In this document: positions 34,392-43,945 of the stretch, in pieces
Layout of the letters: every line of letters begins with the position of its first letter
Numbering within the stretch: position 1 is the stretch's first letter
Source of the DNA: Natronomonas sp. CBA1123
Lineage (GTDB): Archaea; Halobacteriota; Halobacteria; Halobacteriales; Haloarculaceae
Length of the DNA stretch: 64,000 nt
NCBI RefSeq assembly: GCF_009741925.1
Contig: NZ_WPCC01000016.1
Span: forward strand, 1 to 64,000
Reading direction: 5' to 3'
Program-made: the position numbers and the translations under genes
Notes under the pieces: model-generated
The model's input: only the letters and a program-made list of their open reading frames with translations
What the model was told of the DNA's origin: nothing
Database searches by the model: none

Positions 34392-35936
34392 CTACGGCAG
34401 AGCCTCCGTCGTATTATCTGAATTCCCGTTACGATCGTAGACCCGGATATCAACGCTAGTAGGCTCGCCTGCTTCGTCGTGATTGATTTGCGGTGAACGG
34501 AAGATGCCTTGGCTTTGAGCTCCTTGAACCCTCTCAGTTGAATTCATTAGGGTGTTACCATTGGAATCCACTACTGCCAGCTCAATGTAGTCAAGTCCAG
34601 AACCACCAGTATCAGTCACATCGTAATCTACAATCATCTGCGAAACCGTTGCGGTTGTGAGACAGCTGGTAACAGTGTCACTAATCACAGGTATAGTAAC
34701 ATCATTGAAACTCGTACAGACAGTGAACGCATCTTCAGATAGTGTGGCGTCCTGAATAGTCGGGTCCGTCTGGTCAAGACGGGGGTTGAACGACACGTTG
34801 AATCGGATATCCTCCTTATTGTCTGGATTGAAACTGGAGTCGCTCGGTTTTCGCGCGTAACTCGCTTCGACCTCCACAACCCCTGCACCGCTACCTGTGT
34901 AGCGGGCACTCGGTTGTCCATCGTCCGTAGTAGTCGTTTCGATGGTTTGGTTCCCGTTTTGGAACTGCCCGGTATCTACGCTAATGTTGATGCTCTCACC
35001 GCTCACGGGGTTATTGTATCGGTCTCGTACCTCGATTGGTAGCCGGTTCGCTTCACCAATCTGCAACTGGCGGTTCGAGGCCCGCGTCACGTATGTCGCT
35101 TCTGTATCGGGGGTATCACTTCCCACCCCTATCTGTGGCATCCGGAGATTGTACTCTTTGGTCTCATTGAGTTCGATTTCCACGAAGTCACCACCGCCAG
35201 CAGAGCGTACGTCTTCGACGTTCTCCTCTTCCGAGAGGAGTTCCTCCCATTGGGAGGCGTCTAGGCGTGAGGGGAGTCGAAGAACCATTGGACCACCCGA
35301 AGGCTCGACGGTTACTGTTCGGGCAGGTGCGCTCGTCGGCTCTGCTTCAAGGGACATGGAACCACCGGAAGCACGAGAGAGGTTTCCGGCGAACAGCGTG
35401 AGAGAAATATCGTTTCCGCTGACTACCTTACCGGGGTCGTCGATAACCGTTTGATTGTCGAAAGCACGATAAACAGTCCCGTATTCGAGAACATTCGTCG
35501 GTGGGTTCCGGTACTCGTTGTAGTTCGCACTGTATTCCAGACGTTTTGCTTCTAAGTTAGTTATTGACCCATCAATATATTCACTAGTCTCGTCGTCAGT
35601 GGCTGTGACGTTCTGGATACTAGCCGTTTGGTTTCCGGCTAAGCGAATCTGTCCAGTCGGGTTCTGAGGGTTGAAGAACAGCAAACGCGTCGGATATGAT
35701 GTCCCCATCTGTACTTTCACCGATTCAGGGTTCCCACTGGAACTAACCCTCGAGGTTGCGCTACTGAACTCAACCAAATCACTCTGGACCTGTTGGCTAT
35801 GTTTGAATTCTACCTCCTCGTTCGCCGCCGGTATCGCCGTCGTCTGAAAAACGGCCAGTAGCGCGACGAACAGCCCGAACACCAGTATCGCGCCGACGAC
35901 CTCCGAAACACCTCTGTTGTCTGTGATGAAATTCAT
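34392..35936 (-). CDS. pilin-like surface protein with Ig-like domain
   Basis: The 514-aa protein starts MNFITDNRGVSEVVGAILVFG, a type IV pilin N-terminal motif with a short charged leader and a hydrophobic helix. The bulk is beta-rich and contains an Ig-like invasin-type stretch (RLPIEVRDRYNNPVSGESINISVDTGQF). Two cysteines in CTSF and SCLTT may form a disulfide. The base composition is more A+T-rich than the neighbours. It is encoded 5 nt downstream of a TadC-like platform, so it is likely the pilin or a minor adhesin of that system. The ATG at 35936 is chosen over 35963. Confidence 0.78.
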   Translation of the reverse strand: MNFITDNRGVSEVVGAILVFGLFVALLAVFQTTAIPAANEEVEFKHSQQVQSDLVEFSSATSRVSSSGNPESVKVQMGTSYPTRLLFFNPQNPTGQIRLAGNQTASIQNVTATDDETSEYIDGSITNLEAKRLEYSANYNEYRNPPTNVLEYGTVYRAFDNQTVIDDPGKVVSGNDISLTLFAGNLSRASGGSMSLEAEPTSAPARTVTVEPSGGPMVLRLPSRLDASQWEELLSEEENVEDVRSAGGGDFVEIELNETKEYNLRMPQIGVGSDTPDTEATYVTRASNRQLQIGEANRLPIEVRDRYNNPVSGESINISVDTGQFQNGNQTIETTTTDDGQPSARYTGSGAGVVEVEASYARKPSDSSFNPDNKEDIRFNVSFNPRLDQTDPTIQDATLSEDAFTVCTSFNDVTIPVISDTVTSCLTTATVSQMIVDYDVTDTGGSGLDYIELAVVDSNGNTLMNSTERVQGAQSQGIFRSPQINHDEAGEPTSVDIRVYDRNGNSDNTTEALP

Positions 35937-35940
35937 TGTT

Positions 35941-37965
35941 CTATATGAGGACGAACACGCCAAGCGTGAGCACTGCCAGCACGATGCTGAACTTCAGCCC
36001 GGCGAGGACGTTGTTCTCCGCGAGTTTCCCTGCGAGTAGCCCGCTGCCGATACCTTGGATGAGCGCCGAGTGGAAGAACACCGTTCGGTAGATGTCGACC
36101 GGCACCTCACCCACCGACAGCGGCGTGCCGGCCGCACCGCCGGCTTGGGCGCTCGACGGCGGCGCGGTGTCGGCCAACTGTCCGATTGGCGTCAGATAGC
36201 TCGTATCGAGCATGACGATGACCGCGAGGTACACGAGGAAGCCGATGATGACGATGGCGGTGTAGGCGCCCATCTCGCTGCGGCGCTTCCGTTCGATTTG
36301 ATAGCGGTTACGGGTGTCCTCGGCGGCGATGGAGATGATTTTCGAGAGGTCGCTGGAGGAGTGATTGCCCTTCGCGATGAGCTTCATCGTCCGAGTGACC
36401 TGCGGAACCTTCAGGCGGTTGGCGAATTCCAACAGCGCCCGTTCGATGTCGCCGTTCCAGCGGATGTCGTTGCGCACCTTCCGGAGTTCATCGGAGAGGG
36501 CGCCCTCGGACCACCGCGAGACGAGGTTCAACGCGTCGACGAGCCGGATACCCATCTGGTTCGCACTCGAGAGGATGTTCAGCGTGTCGGGGAACCGCTC
36601 TGCGATTTTCTTCTCGCGGCGACGCTGGCTCTCGTAGAACAGCGTCAGCGGCACCGACGCGATGAGGAACGGCACGACGAACAGTCCGATTGTCGCCCGA
36701 ATCGGGACTTCGAGGATGCCCTCGATGGACGCCGGGACGGCGCCGGAGATGAAGGCGAAGCCGACTGCCAGCAGTGCAATCGGGACCGTCACGAGCAGCG
36801 ACAGAAGCGGATTTCGGTCCCGAATCTGGTCGATGGGGTTGTACAGCATCTCGAGGCGTTTGTCGCGTTGTTTCTTCTGTTCGTACGTCTCGTATTGGGG
36901 GTCCTCGGTGACGCGGGAACTCCACTCGCGGTCGAACTCGACGTCTTCGATTTCGAGTTCGTCGGTGTGTTCGGCGTAGGGTTTCGAGAGGATGTCGACG
37001 GCCGCGAGGAAGCCGAGCATTCCCAGCGGTAGGCCAACGTAGACGAGGAAGTACGTCTGCAGCAGCGCCTGTCCGCCCAGCAAACTGATGACGAGCAGGG
37101 TGACGATGAGGAACAGCGGCGCGGCGACGAAGGCGACGACGAAAATCTCGGAGAGAATCGACAGCGTTCCGAGGAAACTGTCCTGTTCGTCGCGAGCCTC
37201 GTCCATGTAGGTCTCAGCTTCGTCTTCGAGGAACACCGAGAACTCGCTGCCCGAGTCCAGCACGGAAATCATATCGTCGAGGAACTGTTCGAGGTTCTCC
37301 GACGGCGTGAGGTTGCGGGCGTCACGCAGCGCCGTAAAGAGGTCGTTGCCGAACAGTTCCACGTCGCGGACCACCATGTCGAACTCGTTGGACACCTCGC
37401 CGTACACCTCGTCGGCTTCGGCGAGTTCCTTGACGACTTCGAAGGTGTTCATCCCGCCGTAGCTCAGCGCGTACATGTAGACGATGGCGTGCGGGAGCAG
37501 GATGTTGATGCTCCGTTCGCGCGTGCTCGTCCGCATGCGGGGGTAGTAGTACCCTGTCGCGAACGCGCCGCCGGCGAACAGCACGACGGAGAAGACGACG
37601 ACCGCGATGCCGAGAAGGGCCTGAAACACCACCTGGTTGACGCCCAGTTGGGAAAACCCGCCGAAGAGCGTCAACTGGACGGAAAGTAAGGCTCCGAGGA
37701 ACAGCCCGACAGCCGCCGCGATGAAGGTGTAGCCCGTGATGCGGGTGAGGTAGATGTCGTAGGTGTAGCCCATCCGCGCCTGATTGAGCCACCGCTGGAG
37801 GTCACGGAACCGTTCGGGATGGGTGAGAAACCACGTCCGCAGGTAGCCGTGCTGGTCGCGGAGTCGCTCCTTGTCGGCCTCCGAGAGGTCGTGACGTTCC
37901 GGGAAGTACTGTTCGAGTTCGTAGTCCGGAATCGGCGTCGCGTCGTCGATGTTTCCCTGGCTCAT
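35941..37965 (-). CDS. pilC: type IV pilus assembly platform (TadC-like), system 1
   Basis: The 674-aa polytopic protein has two TadC/GspF halves, each with hydrophobic helices around a soluble four-helix domain (SINILLPHAIVYMYALSYGGMNTFEVVKEL and IAERFPDTLNILSSANQMGIRL). The first 80 residues are soluble and acidic. It forms the membrane platform for pilus assembly. Its ATG overlaps the stop of the ATPase gene (4 nt). The next gene, downstream by 5 nt, is the pilin-like adhesin. Confidence 0.88.
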   Translation of the reverse strand: MSQGNIDDATPIPDYELEQYFPERHDLSEADKERLRDQHGYLRTWFLTHPERFRDLQRWLNQARMGYTYDIYLTRITGYTFIAAAVGLFLGALLSVQLTLFGGFSQLGVNQVVFQALLGIAVVVFSVVLFAGGAFATGYYYPRMRTSTRERSINILLPHAIVYMYALSYGGMNTFEVVKELAEADEVYGEVSNEFDMVVRDVELFGNDLFTALRDARNLTPSENLEQFLDDMISVLDSGSEFSVFLEDEAETYMDEARDEQDSFLGTLSILSEIFVVAFVAAPLFLIVTLLVISLLGGQALLQTYFLVYVGLPLGMLGFLAAVDILSKPYAEHTDELEIEDVEFDREWSSRVTEDPQYETYEQKKQRDKRLEMLYNPIDQIRDRNPLLSLLVTVPIALLAVGFAFISGAVPASIEGILEVPIRATIGLFVVPFLIASVPLTLFYESQRRREKKIAERFPDTLNILSSANQMGIRLVDALNLVSRWSEGALSDELRKVRNDIRWNGDIERALLEFANRLKVPQVTRTMKLIAKGNHSSSDLSKIISIAAEDTRNRYQIERKRRSEMGAYTAIVIIGFLVYLAVIVMLDTSYLTPIGQLADTAPPSSAQAGGAAGTPLSVGEVPVDIYRTVFFHSALIQGIGSGLLAGKLAENNVLAGLKFSIVLAVLTLGVFVLI

Positions 37966-39875
37966 TCTGTGTCTTCGAGGTCGCCGGGCTCTAAGGTGCC
38001 CTCGTTGACCATCTTCAGCAGTTTCTCCTTGTTGCTCCCGAACATGTGAATCGCGCTCGTGACCTCGTTGTAGCCCGAGATGTCGTTGTCGACGAGGTAC
38101 TGAAGGAACTCACGGCGCTGGCGGAGTTCCTCGGCCAACTCCCGACCGCTCCAGCCTCGGTCGTCGGCGATTTCCTGCAGCACCTGGGAGTTGTTCACTC
38201 GCTGAATGGTGTCGGAATCGGCGTCACGTGCGAAGATGTCGATAGCGCGAATGGACTCCTCGGCGTCGCTGCCGGGGAGGATTTCGGTGACGCCGTCGTT
38301 GCGCCGAACACGGTCGCCGTCCTTGAACGTCTGTTTCTGGACGGAGATGATGTCCAACTCCAAGACCATCTGTGCCGGCACGTTGAGCGGCTTGTTCTCC
38401 AGTCGGTTCAACACGCCTTCGACGCTTTCGGCGTGAATGGTCGTGTAAGCGGTGTGGCCCGTCCCGATGGCCTGGAAGAACGTGAACGCGACGTTCTGCT
38501 CGGTTCGAATCTCACCGACCAGCAGGTACTCGGGGCGCTGTCGGAGTGCGGCCTGTAGCAACTCGTACATCGACACCTCGCCGCGGCCCTCCGAGGTGAT
38601 GGACTCCCGCGTGAGGCTCTGGACCCAGTTGTCGTGCGGGAGCGTGATTTCGCGGGTGTCCTCGATGGAGACGACTTTCGCGTCCTCGGGGACGAACATC
38701 GAGACGGCGTTCATCGAGGTGGTCTTCCCCGAACCCGTACCGCCGGAGAAGATGAGCGAGCGGTTGTTCTCGATAGCGAGCCAGAAGTACGCCATCTGCT
38801 CGACGGAGAACGTCCCGCGTTCGACGAGGTCGACGGGTGTGAAGGGGATGTTGGCGAACTTCCGGATAGTGAAGTTCGACCCACGGGTCGCAACGTCCGA
38901 CCCGAAGGTCAACTGCACGCGGGAGCCGTCCGGGAGCGTCCCGTCCATCAGCGGTTCGGAGACGGACACCTGTTCGCCCGCTCGCTGTGCAAGCCGCAGT
39001 GCGAACGAAGAGAGGCGCTGTTTGCCGAACGTGATGTTCGTCGGCATGTCGCGGTGTTCGGCGTGGTAGACGTAGACGGGGATGTCGATACCGTCACAGG
39101 AGATGTCTTCGATGTTGGGGTCTCGCATCAGCGGGTCGATGCGCCCCAGGTGGACGAAGTCCCGCAGGAGGTAGTATTTGAGCTTCAGAAGCGAGCCGTC
39201 CTCGATGGTTGCGGCGGCGTGGTCGGAGATGATTTCTTTCGCCTTCTCCTCGAAGATTGCCTCGCGGTCGTCGTCGGCCTCCAGGTCCTGATACATCAGG
39301 CTGTTTCGGAGAATCTTCACGAGGTCCTCGCGGACGTACTCCTCGAACTCCGTCAGTTCTGGCTCGTGGACGTGGTATCGGAGCCGTTCTTCGTCGTCAC
39401 GCCGCAGGATGGAGACGTACGCGTAGGGCTTGTTCACCCACAGCCGCTCGATTTCTTCGTGGTTGTCGAGATACGAGAAGTCGAAGAACTGACCCTTGAT
39501 GAACTCAACGTCCGGCCGCTCGGCGAACGATTCGTCGATGTCCGCCGTCTCGAAGTACTCGTGGACCTCCCGAAGAATCTCGCCCTTTATCGGGTGGTCG
39601 GAGACGATTTGTCTGTCTTCCTCGCGCGGACGGCGGGCCTCGGCGACTGCCGGAGAGTCCTCCTCGGTGTCTGACTCGACTGACGACGCTTCGCCCTCCT
39701 CGGCCGTCGCGTCGGCCGCCCCCTCCTCGGAAGCCGACTCTTCGGGTCGTTCTGTCGTTTCGTCGTTCCACTCGAACTCCTCGACCTCACCGTCCGAGGA
39801 GTCGCTATCACTGCTCACAGTTCCTCCGTCTGTCACCGGTGTGTCGGCCGGCGAACCGTCGTTTTCGTCCCCCAT
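37962..39875 (-). CDS. pilB: type II/IV secretion ATPase (PilB/TadA-like), system 1
   Basis: The 637-aa AAA-type ATPase has an acidic, disordered N-terminus (first ~100 residues), an N-terminal domain and the motor domain: Walker A GGTGSGKTTS, Asp box EDTREI, Walker B LLVGEIRTEQ and a His box GHTAYTTIHAES. It powers pilus assembly by the TadC-like protein encoded downstream. The tail (DLEDTE) overlaps the pilC start. Confidence 0.92.
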   Translation of the reverse strand: MGDENDGSPADTPVTDGGTVSSDSDSSDGEVEEFEWNDETTERPEESASEEGAADATAEEGEASSVESDTEEDSPAVAEARRPREEDRQIVSDHPIKGEILREVHEYFETADIDESFAERPDVEFIKGQFFDFSYLDNHEEIERLWVNKPYAYVSILRRDDEERLRYHVHEPELTEFEEYVREDLVKILRNSLMYQDLEADDDREAIFEEKAKEIISDHAAATIEDGSLLKLKYYLLRDFVHLGRIDPLMRDPNIEDISCDGIDIPVYVYHAEHRDMPTNITFGKQRLSSFALRLAQRAGEQVSVSEPLMDGTLPDGSRVQLTFGSDVATRGSNFTIRKFANIPFTPVDLVERGTFSVEQMAYFWLAIENNRSLIFSGGTGSGKTTSMNAVSMFVPEDAKVVSIEDTREITLPHDNWVQSLTRESITSEGRGEVSMYELLQAALRQRPEYLLVGEIRTEQNVAFTFFQAIGTGHTAYTTIHAESVEGVLNRLENKPLNVPAQMVLELDIISVQKQTFKDGDRVRRNDGVTEILPGSDAEESIRAIDIFARDADSDTIQRVNNSQVLQEIADDRGWSGRELAEELRQRREFLQYLVDNDISGYNEVTSAIHMFGSNKEKLLKMVNEGTLEPGDLEDTE

Positions 39876-40143
39876 TTGGCTCGAACCTACGTGTGCCGTT
39901 TTTGTGTATCATCATTAGTGTTATACCGGGTTTGTACGGGGCTACTTATGTGGCTGGTCCTTGGGACCACGTCTCAGTGTCTCACGGGGAGTGTCATCGG
40001 GACGCGACAGAGACGTGTGTTAACTCAGGCCTAAAAGCGAACGGTGTTATTACTGACGCACGAAACGAACAGTGAATCTACCGAAAGTTTTCATCAGAGA
40101 GCGGCCACGGTTCGACGGATACCGGGAGTCGATACCGCGAGAA
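39876..40143. other. intergenic region, pilB promoter and a hairpin
   Basis: The 268-nt gap has the likely minus-strand promoter of pilB (CCGGTATAACACTA near 39920-39935) and a small hairpin TGGTCC-TTG-GGACCA (39955-39969). No gene is seen. The region is lower in G+C than the flanks. Confidence 0.4.
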
Positions 40144-40575
40144 TCACGCGTCGAGGCCGACGGTCATCACGGGGACGGGTGACTGCTCGACGACTCGCTG
40201 GGAAACGCTGCCGACGATGTTCCGCTCGTAGCTCCCACCGCTGGTTCCCATCACCACGAGGTCGATATCGGCCTCGTCGATGTAATCGAGAATGGCCTCT
40301 GAGGGGTTGCCGACGTCGACATCCGACGCCGTTTCGATTTCGTGTCCGTCCGCCGTGGTGACGGCCTCGTCGACAGCGGCAAGCGCCTCTTCTTCCAGTT
40401 CATGGCGAACAGTTTCGACGCGGTCGTCGTCGAGGGTCAGAAACGCACGGTCGTCGACGACGGATAGCACGTGAAGCGTTGCGTCCCGCGTCTCGGCGAT
40501 ATCGAGTGCGTACTGCAGTACCTTTTGGGAGTGGTCGGTGCCGTCCGTTGGAAAGAGAATCCGGTCGAACATCAA
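40144..40575 (-). CDS. universal stress protein, UspA family
   Basis: The 143-aa single Usp domain begins with MFDRILFPTDGTDHSQKVL and ends with the full ATP-binding motif G-T-S-G-G-S...G-S-V-S-Q-R-V-V-E-Q-S. The ATP-binding site is better kept than in the Usp at 9101. The promoter region has a 14-bp perfect palindrome overlapping the expected start site. Confidence 0.9.
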   Translation of the reverse strand: MMFDRILFPTDGTDHSQKVLQYALDIAETRDATLHVLSVVDDRAFLTLDDDRVETVRHELEEEALAAVDEAVTTADGHEIETASDVDVGNPSEAILDYIDEADIDLVVMGTSGGSYERNIVGSVSQRVVEQSPVPVMTVGLDA

Positions 40576-40583
40576 CAGTAATA

Positions 40584-40597
40584 CCGAAACGTTTCGG
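40584..40597. promoter_or_regulatory. perfect palindrome upstream of uspA
   Basis: CCGAAACGTTTCGG is a perfect 14-bp palindrome located between the TATA-like CTTATGTA (about 40598-40605, minus strand) and the ATG at 40573-40575. In this position it would overlap the transcription start and work as an operator. No regulator for it is identified. Confidence 0.55.
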
Positions 40598-40881
40598 ATA
40601 CATAAGTCCGCCGTGAACCCGCCGATACAGACGTGCTAGCGTGGTTCTCGGTGACACAGACGACCTGCTGTCGAGCACAAAGAGTGGTTTGTGAGTCGCT
40701 CGTCTCGTGGTTCACTTCGTTCACCGCTCGACTGTACGAGGCGTGACCAAAGGGAGCGCCTCGCTATCGCTCCCCGTTCATATTTTCGAGGCCTCACTAC
40801 GTTCGGCCTCGTAATGCGCCGGCCGGGAGAGAAAAAACGTGAGGCGTTTTCGAACTACGGCCGGCGCACGACCACAGGGAG
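40598..40881. other. non-coding region with tRNA-Gly repeats
   Basis: The stretch between uspA and tRNA-Gly holds a hairpin AAAACG-TGAGG-CGTTTT (40834-40850), the 16-mer GCGTTTTCGAACTACG (40844-40859) found also near tRNA-Arg, a 14-bp copy of the tRNA-Gly end, TGCGCCGGCCGGGA (40815-40828), and an 11-bp inverted repeat GGCCGGCGCAC/GTGCGCCGGCC (40859-40891) running into the tRNA. No gene is present. Confidence 0.5.
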
Positions 40882-40952
40882 TGCGCCGGCCGGGATTTGA
40901 ACCCGGGCCATGAGCTTGGAAGGCTCAGGTCCTGCCACTAGACCACCGGCGC
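40882..40952 (-). tRNA. tRNA-Gly (anticodon TCC)
   Basis: The 71-nt gene on the minus strand folds as a cloverleaf: acceptor GCGCCGG/CCGGCGC, anticodon stem TGAGC/GCTCA with loop CTTCCAA (anticodon TCC), and T-arm CCCGG-GTTCAAAT-CCGGG-like pairing. The discriminator base is A. No intron. An 11-bp copy of its 5' end lies at 40997-41007. Confidence 0.95.
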
Positions 40953-41138
40953 TCACTTCGTTCGCGCCGAGACTCGCGGTTCCGACGGAACCGCTCACCA
41001 CCGGCGCACTCGATACCCCACAACGGGGCGTATCTGGACCTATATCCGCCACCCCCTAAGGAGTTTTCCGTTCCAACCGACCACCAATACCGGTTGGGGA
41101 CGGCAAACATGTTGTCCGTATGATTGTCCTGGTCACTG

Positions 41139-41774
41139 TCACGCTGGCGTGACGACGGCGTAGCAGTTCCCACTCGAGATTCGCGAGTCGACGACTTCGA
41201 GTTCGCTCGCCGCAATGTCGGCGTCGAATTCGGCCGGCGCGTAGATGTGATAGAACCGCGGGACGGTCTCCCCGCCGGGGAGCGTCCAATCGACGTCCGT
41301 ATCGAACCCCTCCGTGGCGTCGGCGGAGGCATCGAAGGCGTCGTGGGCGGTACTCCACGCGCTCACGAGCGCCTCACCGTCCGGAGTGAGGACGCGCGCC
41401 ACCTCGTCGAGGCTCCGCCGGCGCAACTCCCGGGTGGGAAGGTGATGCAGCGTCGCAACGTACACCGCCAACTCGGCGCAGTCGTCGGTCAGGGGAAGTG
41501 CCGAGGCGTCGCCGGCGAGAAACGACCCCCCTGGCGCTCGCTCCCGTGCGAGGCCGAGCAGTCGACGGCTCACGTCGACGCCGACCACCGTCTCCGCGTG
41601 GTCGGCCAAAAGCGCCGTGTGCCGGCCGTTGCCACAGCCGATGTCGACCGCTCTGTCGGCGTGGCGACCCGCACAGAACGATTCGACCTCCGGCCAGGGG
41701 TACTCCCGGGTCGCCGCGAAGTGGTCGGCGATTCGTTCGTACGTCGCCCGAACCGCCGCCCGGTCGTCGTCCAT
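41139..41774 (-). CDS. class I methyltransferase, Trm9-like
   Basis: The 211-aa protein starts MDDDRAAVRATYERIADHFAATREYPWPEV, very like the N-terminus of tRNA wobble-uridine methyltransferase Trm9/ABH8, followed by the SAM-binding motif I DIGCGNGRHTALL, motif II VGVDVS, and motif IV-like VYVATLHHL. The C-terminal YHIYAPAEFD region matches too. It may methylate a tRNA carboxymethyl-uridine, but other small substrates are possible. It follows the second pilC with 74 nt between. Confidence 0.82.
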   Translation of the reverse strand: MDDDRAAVRATYERIADHFAATREYPWPEVESFCAGRHADRAVDIGCGNGRHTALLADHAETVVGVDVSRRLLGLARERAPGGSFLAGDASALPLTDDCAELAVYVATLHHLPTRELRRRSLDEVARVLTPDGEALVSAWSTAHDAFDASADATEGFDTDVDWTLPGGETVPRFYHIYAPAEFDADIAASELEVVDSRISSGNCYAVVTPA

Positions 41775-41848
41775 ACCGCGCGTTCGACGAGGACACACAA
41801 GAGCGCGACGGTGGACGGCGTCTCATCCCAACAGCGCGGAAGGGCGAC

Positions 41849-43945
41849 TCAGCCCAGAAGCGTCAACACGAGATACGTCACGGTGAGCATTATCGTCGAA
41901 TGTTTGACGCCGTCTTTTACCGACCCACCGCCCATCATGCCACCGACCAGTCCCGAGAGCGTCGACTGTATCAACGCGGTGTGGAAGAACACCAACCGAT
42001 AGGCGTCCTCGTCACCGCCCGTGAACCCTCCGAGGACGCTCGGTGCGTTCTGTGCGAGGTCGCCCTCGACGGCCCCACTATCCGGAAGGTTCGGGATGAG
42101 GACGAAGTCGAGGGCGACGATGACGATGAGGAAGACGACGAAGGAGACGTAGATGACGACGAGGTAGGTGAACATCTCCTGTCGCCGCTGGCGGCGGAGT
42201 CGCTTGTCAGCACGGGCCTGTTCGGCGGCGATGCGGAGCACCGGCCCGATTTCGTTCGAGGCTCGCATCGCGTTCGTGATGAGCGTGACGACCCGGGTGA
42301 CCGAGGGCGTCCGAACGCGCGTCTCGAAGCGGTCCAGCGCCTGTGCGACGGTCGCCCCCCACTGGATGTCCCGCCAGATGCGGTCGACCTCCTCGTCGAG
42401 GGCGCCGATATCGCTGCGTCGAACCCGGTCGAACGAGGAGACGACGGCGATACCCGCCTCGTTGAGACTCGCCAACCGTTCCAGCAGGTCTGGGACGGCC
42501 TCTTCGAGGCGTCGAAGCCGCCGTTGCTTGATTTCGTAGACGACCGCGAACGTCCCCATGAGGAAGATGGCCGCTTGCACCAGTAAATCGTCCAACAGTC
42601 CTACCTCGATGGCGCCGTCGACGACTACCGAGGGCGCCCGGTATGCAGTCACCAGCACCGCAATCGGAACGGTGACGACGAAGACCAGTGTCGGTCGCTG
42701 GATGACCGACTGCAGTGGGGCAGTAATCGTCTCGCGAATCGACCGGAGGCGGTCGTAGGCACGCAGACGCTGGTGGTTGGTTTCGGAGTTCGGATAGTTG
42801 TAGCCGCCGTCGGATTCGATGCCGACGTGTTCGACAGTCACGTTCGACTCCGCCTGGAGGATTCGGCTGCTGCTCCCGGTCGTCTGTAGCGGTTGCAGCA
42901 CCTCGATGAGGTACGCGAGAAACAGGAGGTTCCCCGCCGGGAGGACGACGTACGCGATTGCGCGCATGAGAAACAGCGTATCGCCGGCGGTCAACCCGAT
43001 GATGAGGAGGATAGTCACCAAAAACAGCATCCCGGCGACGACGGTGGTGACGTACACTTCCGCGGTCGTCGCGAGCAAATCGAGGATTTCCTCCTGCTGT
43101 TCTTCGGCCTCCTCGCGGTACCGTTCGTACTGCTCTCTGAGGAACTCCGAGATGTTCCGTCCGCTCTGGAGGACACTGGAGAGGTTCTCCGCGAACTGCT
43201 CGAACTGCTCGGAGGGCGTCCGCTGGGAGAGGTCCCCGATTGCCGACACGAGGTCGACGTTGAACAAATCGATGTTGCGGACGGCGACGCCGACCTCGGC
43301 GGCCCCTTCACCGAAGACGCCCTCGTTTCGCGACAGCGCTCGCATCACGTCCGGAAACGCCATCCCGCCGCGGGTCAGGGCGTACACGAACGCGACCATT
43401 CGCGGCATCCCGGCGTCTATCTGCCGTCGCCGGGTGTCCGCCCGGAGCGACGGAATCCGCCAGCGAACGGCGTAGGCACCGCCCGCTGCGAGTAATCCGA
43501 CGAGACTGCTCGTCGCCAGCAACACGACGAACACGAAGCCGTCGAACACCTCGATGCCGAACGTCGCCCCCGGGAGTTCCGAGAGAACCGGTACGTCGGC
43601 GATGCCGTCGAAGAGCCCCAGCGAGGGCACCGTAATCGTCGTCGAAATCCCCACCTCCCGAAGCACGGCCAACAGGCCGACGCCGACGTACACGCCGAGG
43701 ATACCGCCGGCCATCGCCGAACCGAAGACGTACAGGTACGTCTTGGCGGTGTACTCCCGGTACGGCGTTCCGATGGCGGCGCTGCGGAGCAACCGCTCGC
43801 GTCTGACGCTCGGTTCGATGCTCTTGCCGTCGAACAGCCTGAAACTGGTTCGTGACAACAGCGACGAGAGCCCCTCGCTGTACGGCGTCGCGAGGAACAC
43901 CCCCACGAGTGCGAGCGCTCCGAGCAGCGGGAGAAACTCCAGCAT
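41849..43945 (-). CDS. pilC: type IV pilus assembly platform (TadC-like), system 2
   Basis: The 698-aa protein has two TadC/GspF halves: the first around AGMPRMVAFVYALTRGGMAFPDVMRAL, the second around AVPDLLERLASLNEAGIAVVSSFDRV. Each is flanked by hydrophobic helices. It starts one base after the ATPase stop, so the two are cotranslated. It differs from system 1 in its N-terminus, having a membrane helix right at the start. No pilin is encoded directly downstream. Confidence 0.87.
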   Translation of the reverse strand: MLEFLPLLGALALVGVFLATPYSEGLSSLLSRTSFRLFDGKSIEPSVRRERLLRSAAIGTPYREYTAKTYLYVFGSAMAGGILGVYVGVGLLAVLREVGISTTITVPSLGLFDGIADVPVLSELPGATFGIEVFDGFVFVVLLATSSLVGLLAAGGAYAVRWRIPSLRADTRRRQIDAGMPRMVAFVYALTRGGMAFPDVMRALSRNEGVFGEGAAEVGVAVRNIDLFNVDLVSAIGDLSQRTPSEQFEQFAENLSSVLQSGRNISEFLREQYERYREEAEEQQEEILDLLATTAEVYVTTVVAGMLFLVTILLIIGLTAGDTLFLMRAIAYVVLPAGNLLFLAYLIEVLQPLQTTGSSSRILQAESNVTVEHVGIESDGGYNYPNSETNHQRLRAYDRLRSIRETITAPLQSVIQRPTLVFVVTVPIAVLVTAYRAPSVVVDGAIEVGLLDDLLVQAAIFLMGTFAVVYEIKQRRLRRLEEAVPDLLERLASLNEAGIAVVSSFDRVRRSDIGALDEEVDRIWRDIQWGATVAQALDRFETRVRTPSVTRVVTLITNAMRASNEIGPVLRIAAEQARADKRLRRQRRQEMFTYLVVIYVSFVVFLIVIVALDFVLIPNLPDSGAVEGDLAQNAPSVLGGFTGGDEDAYRLVFFHTALIQSTLSGLVGGMMGGGSVKDGVKHSTIMLTVTYLVLTLLG

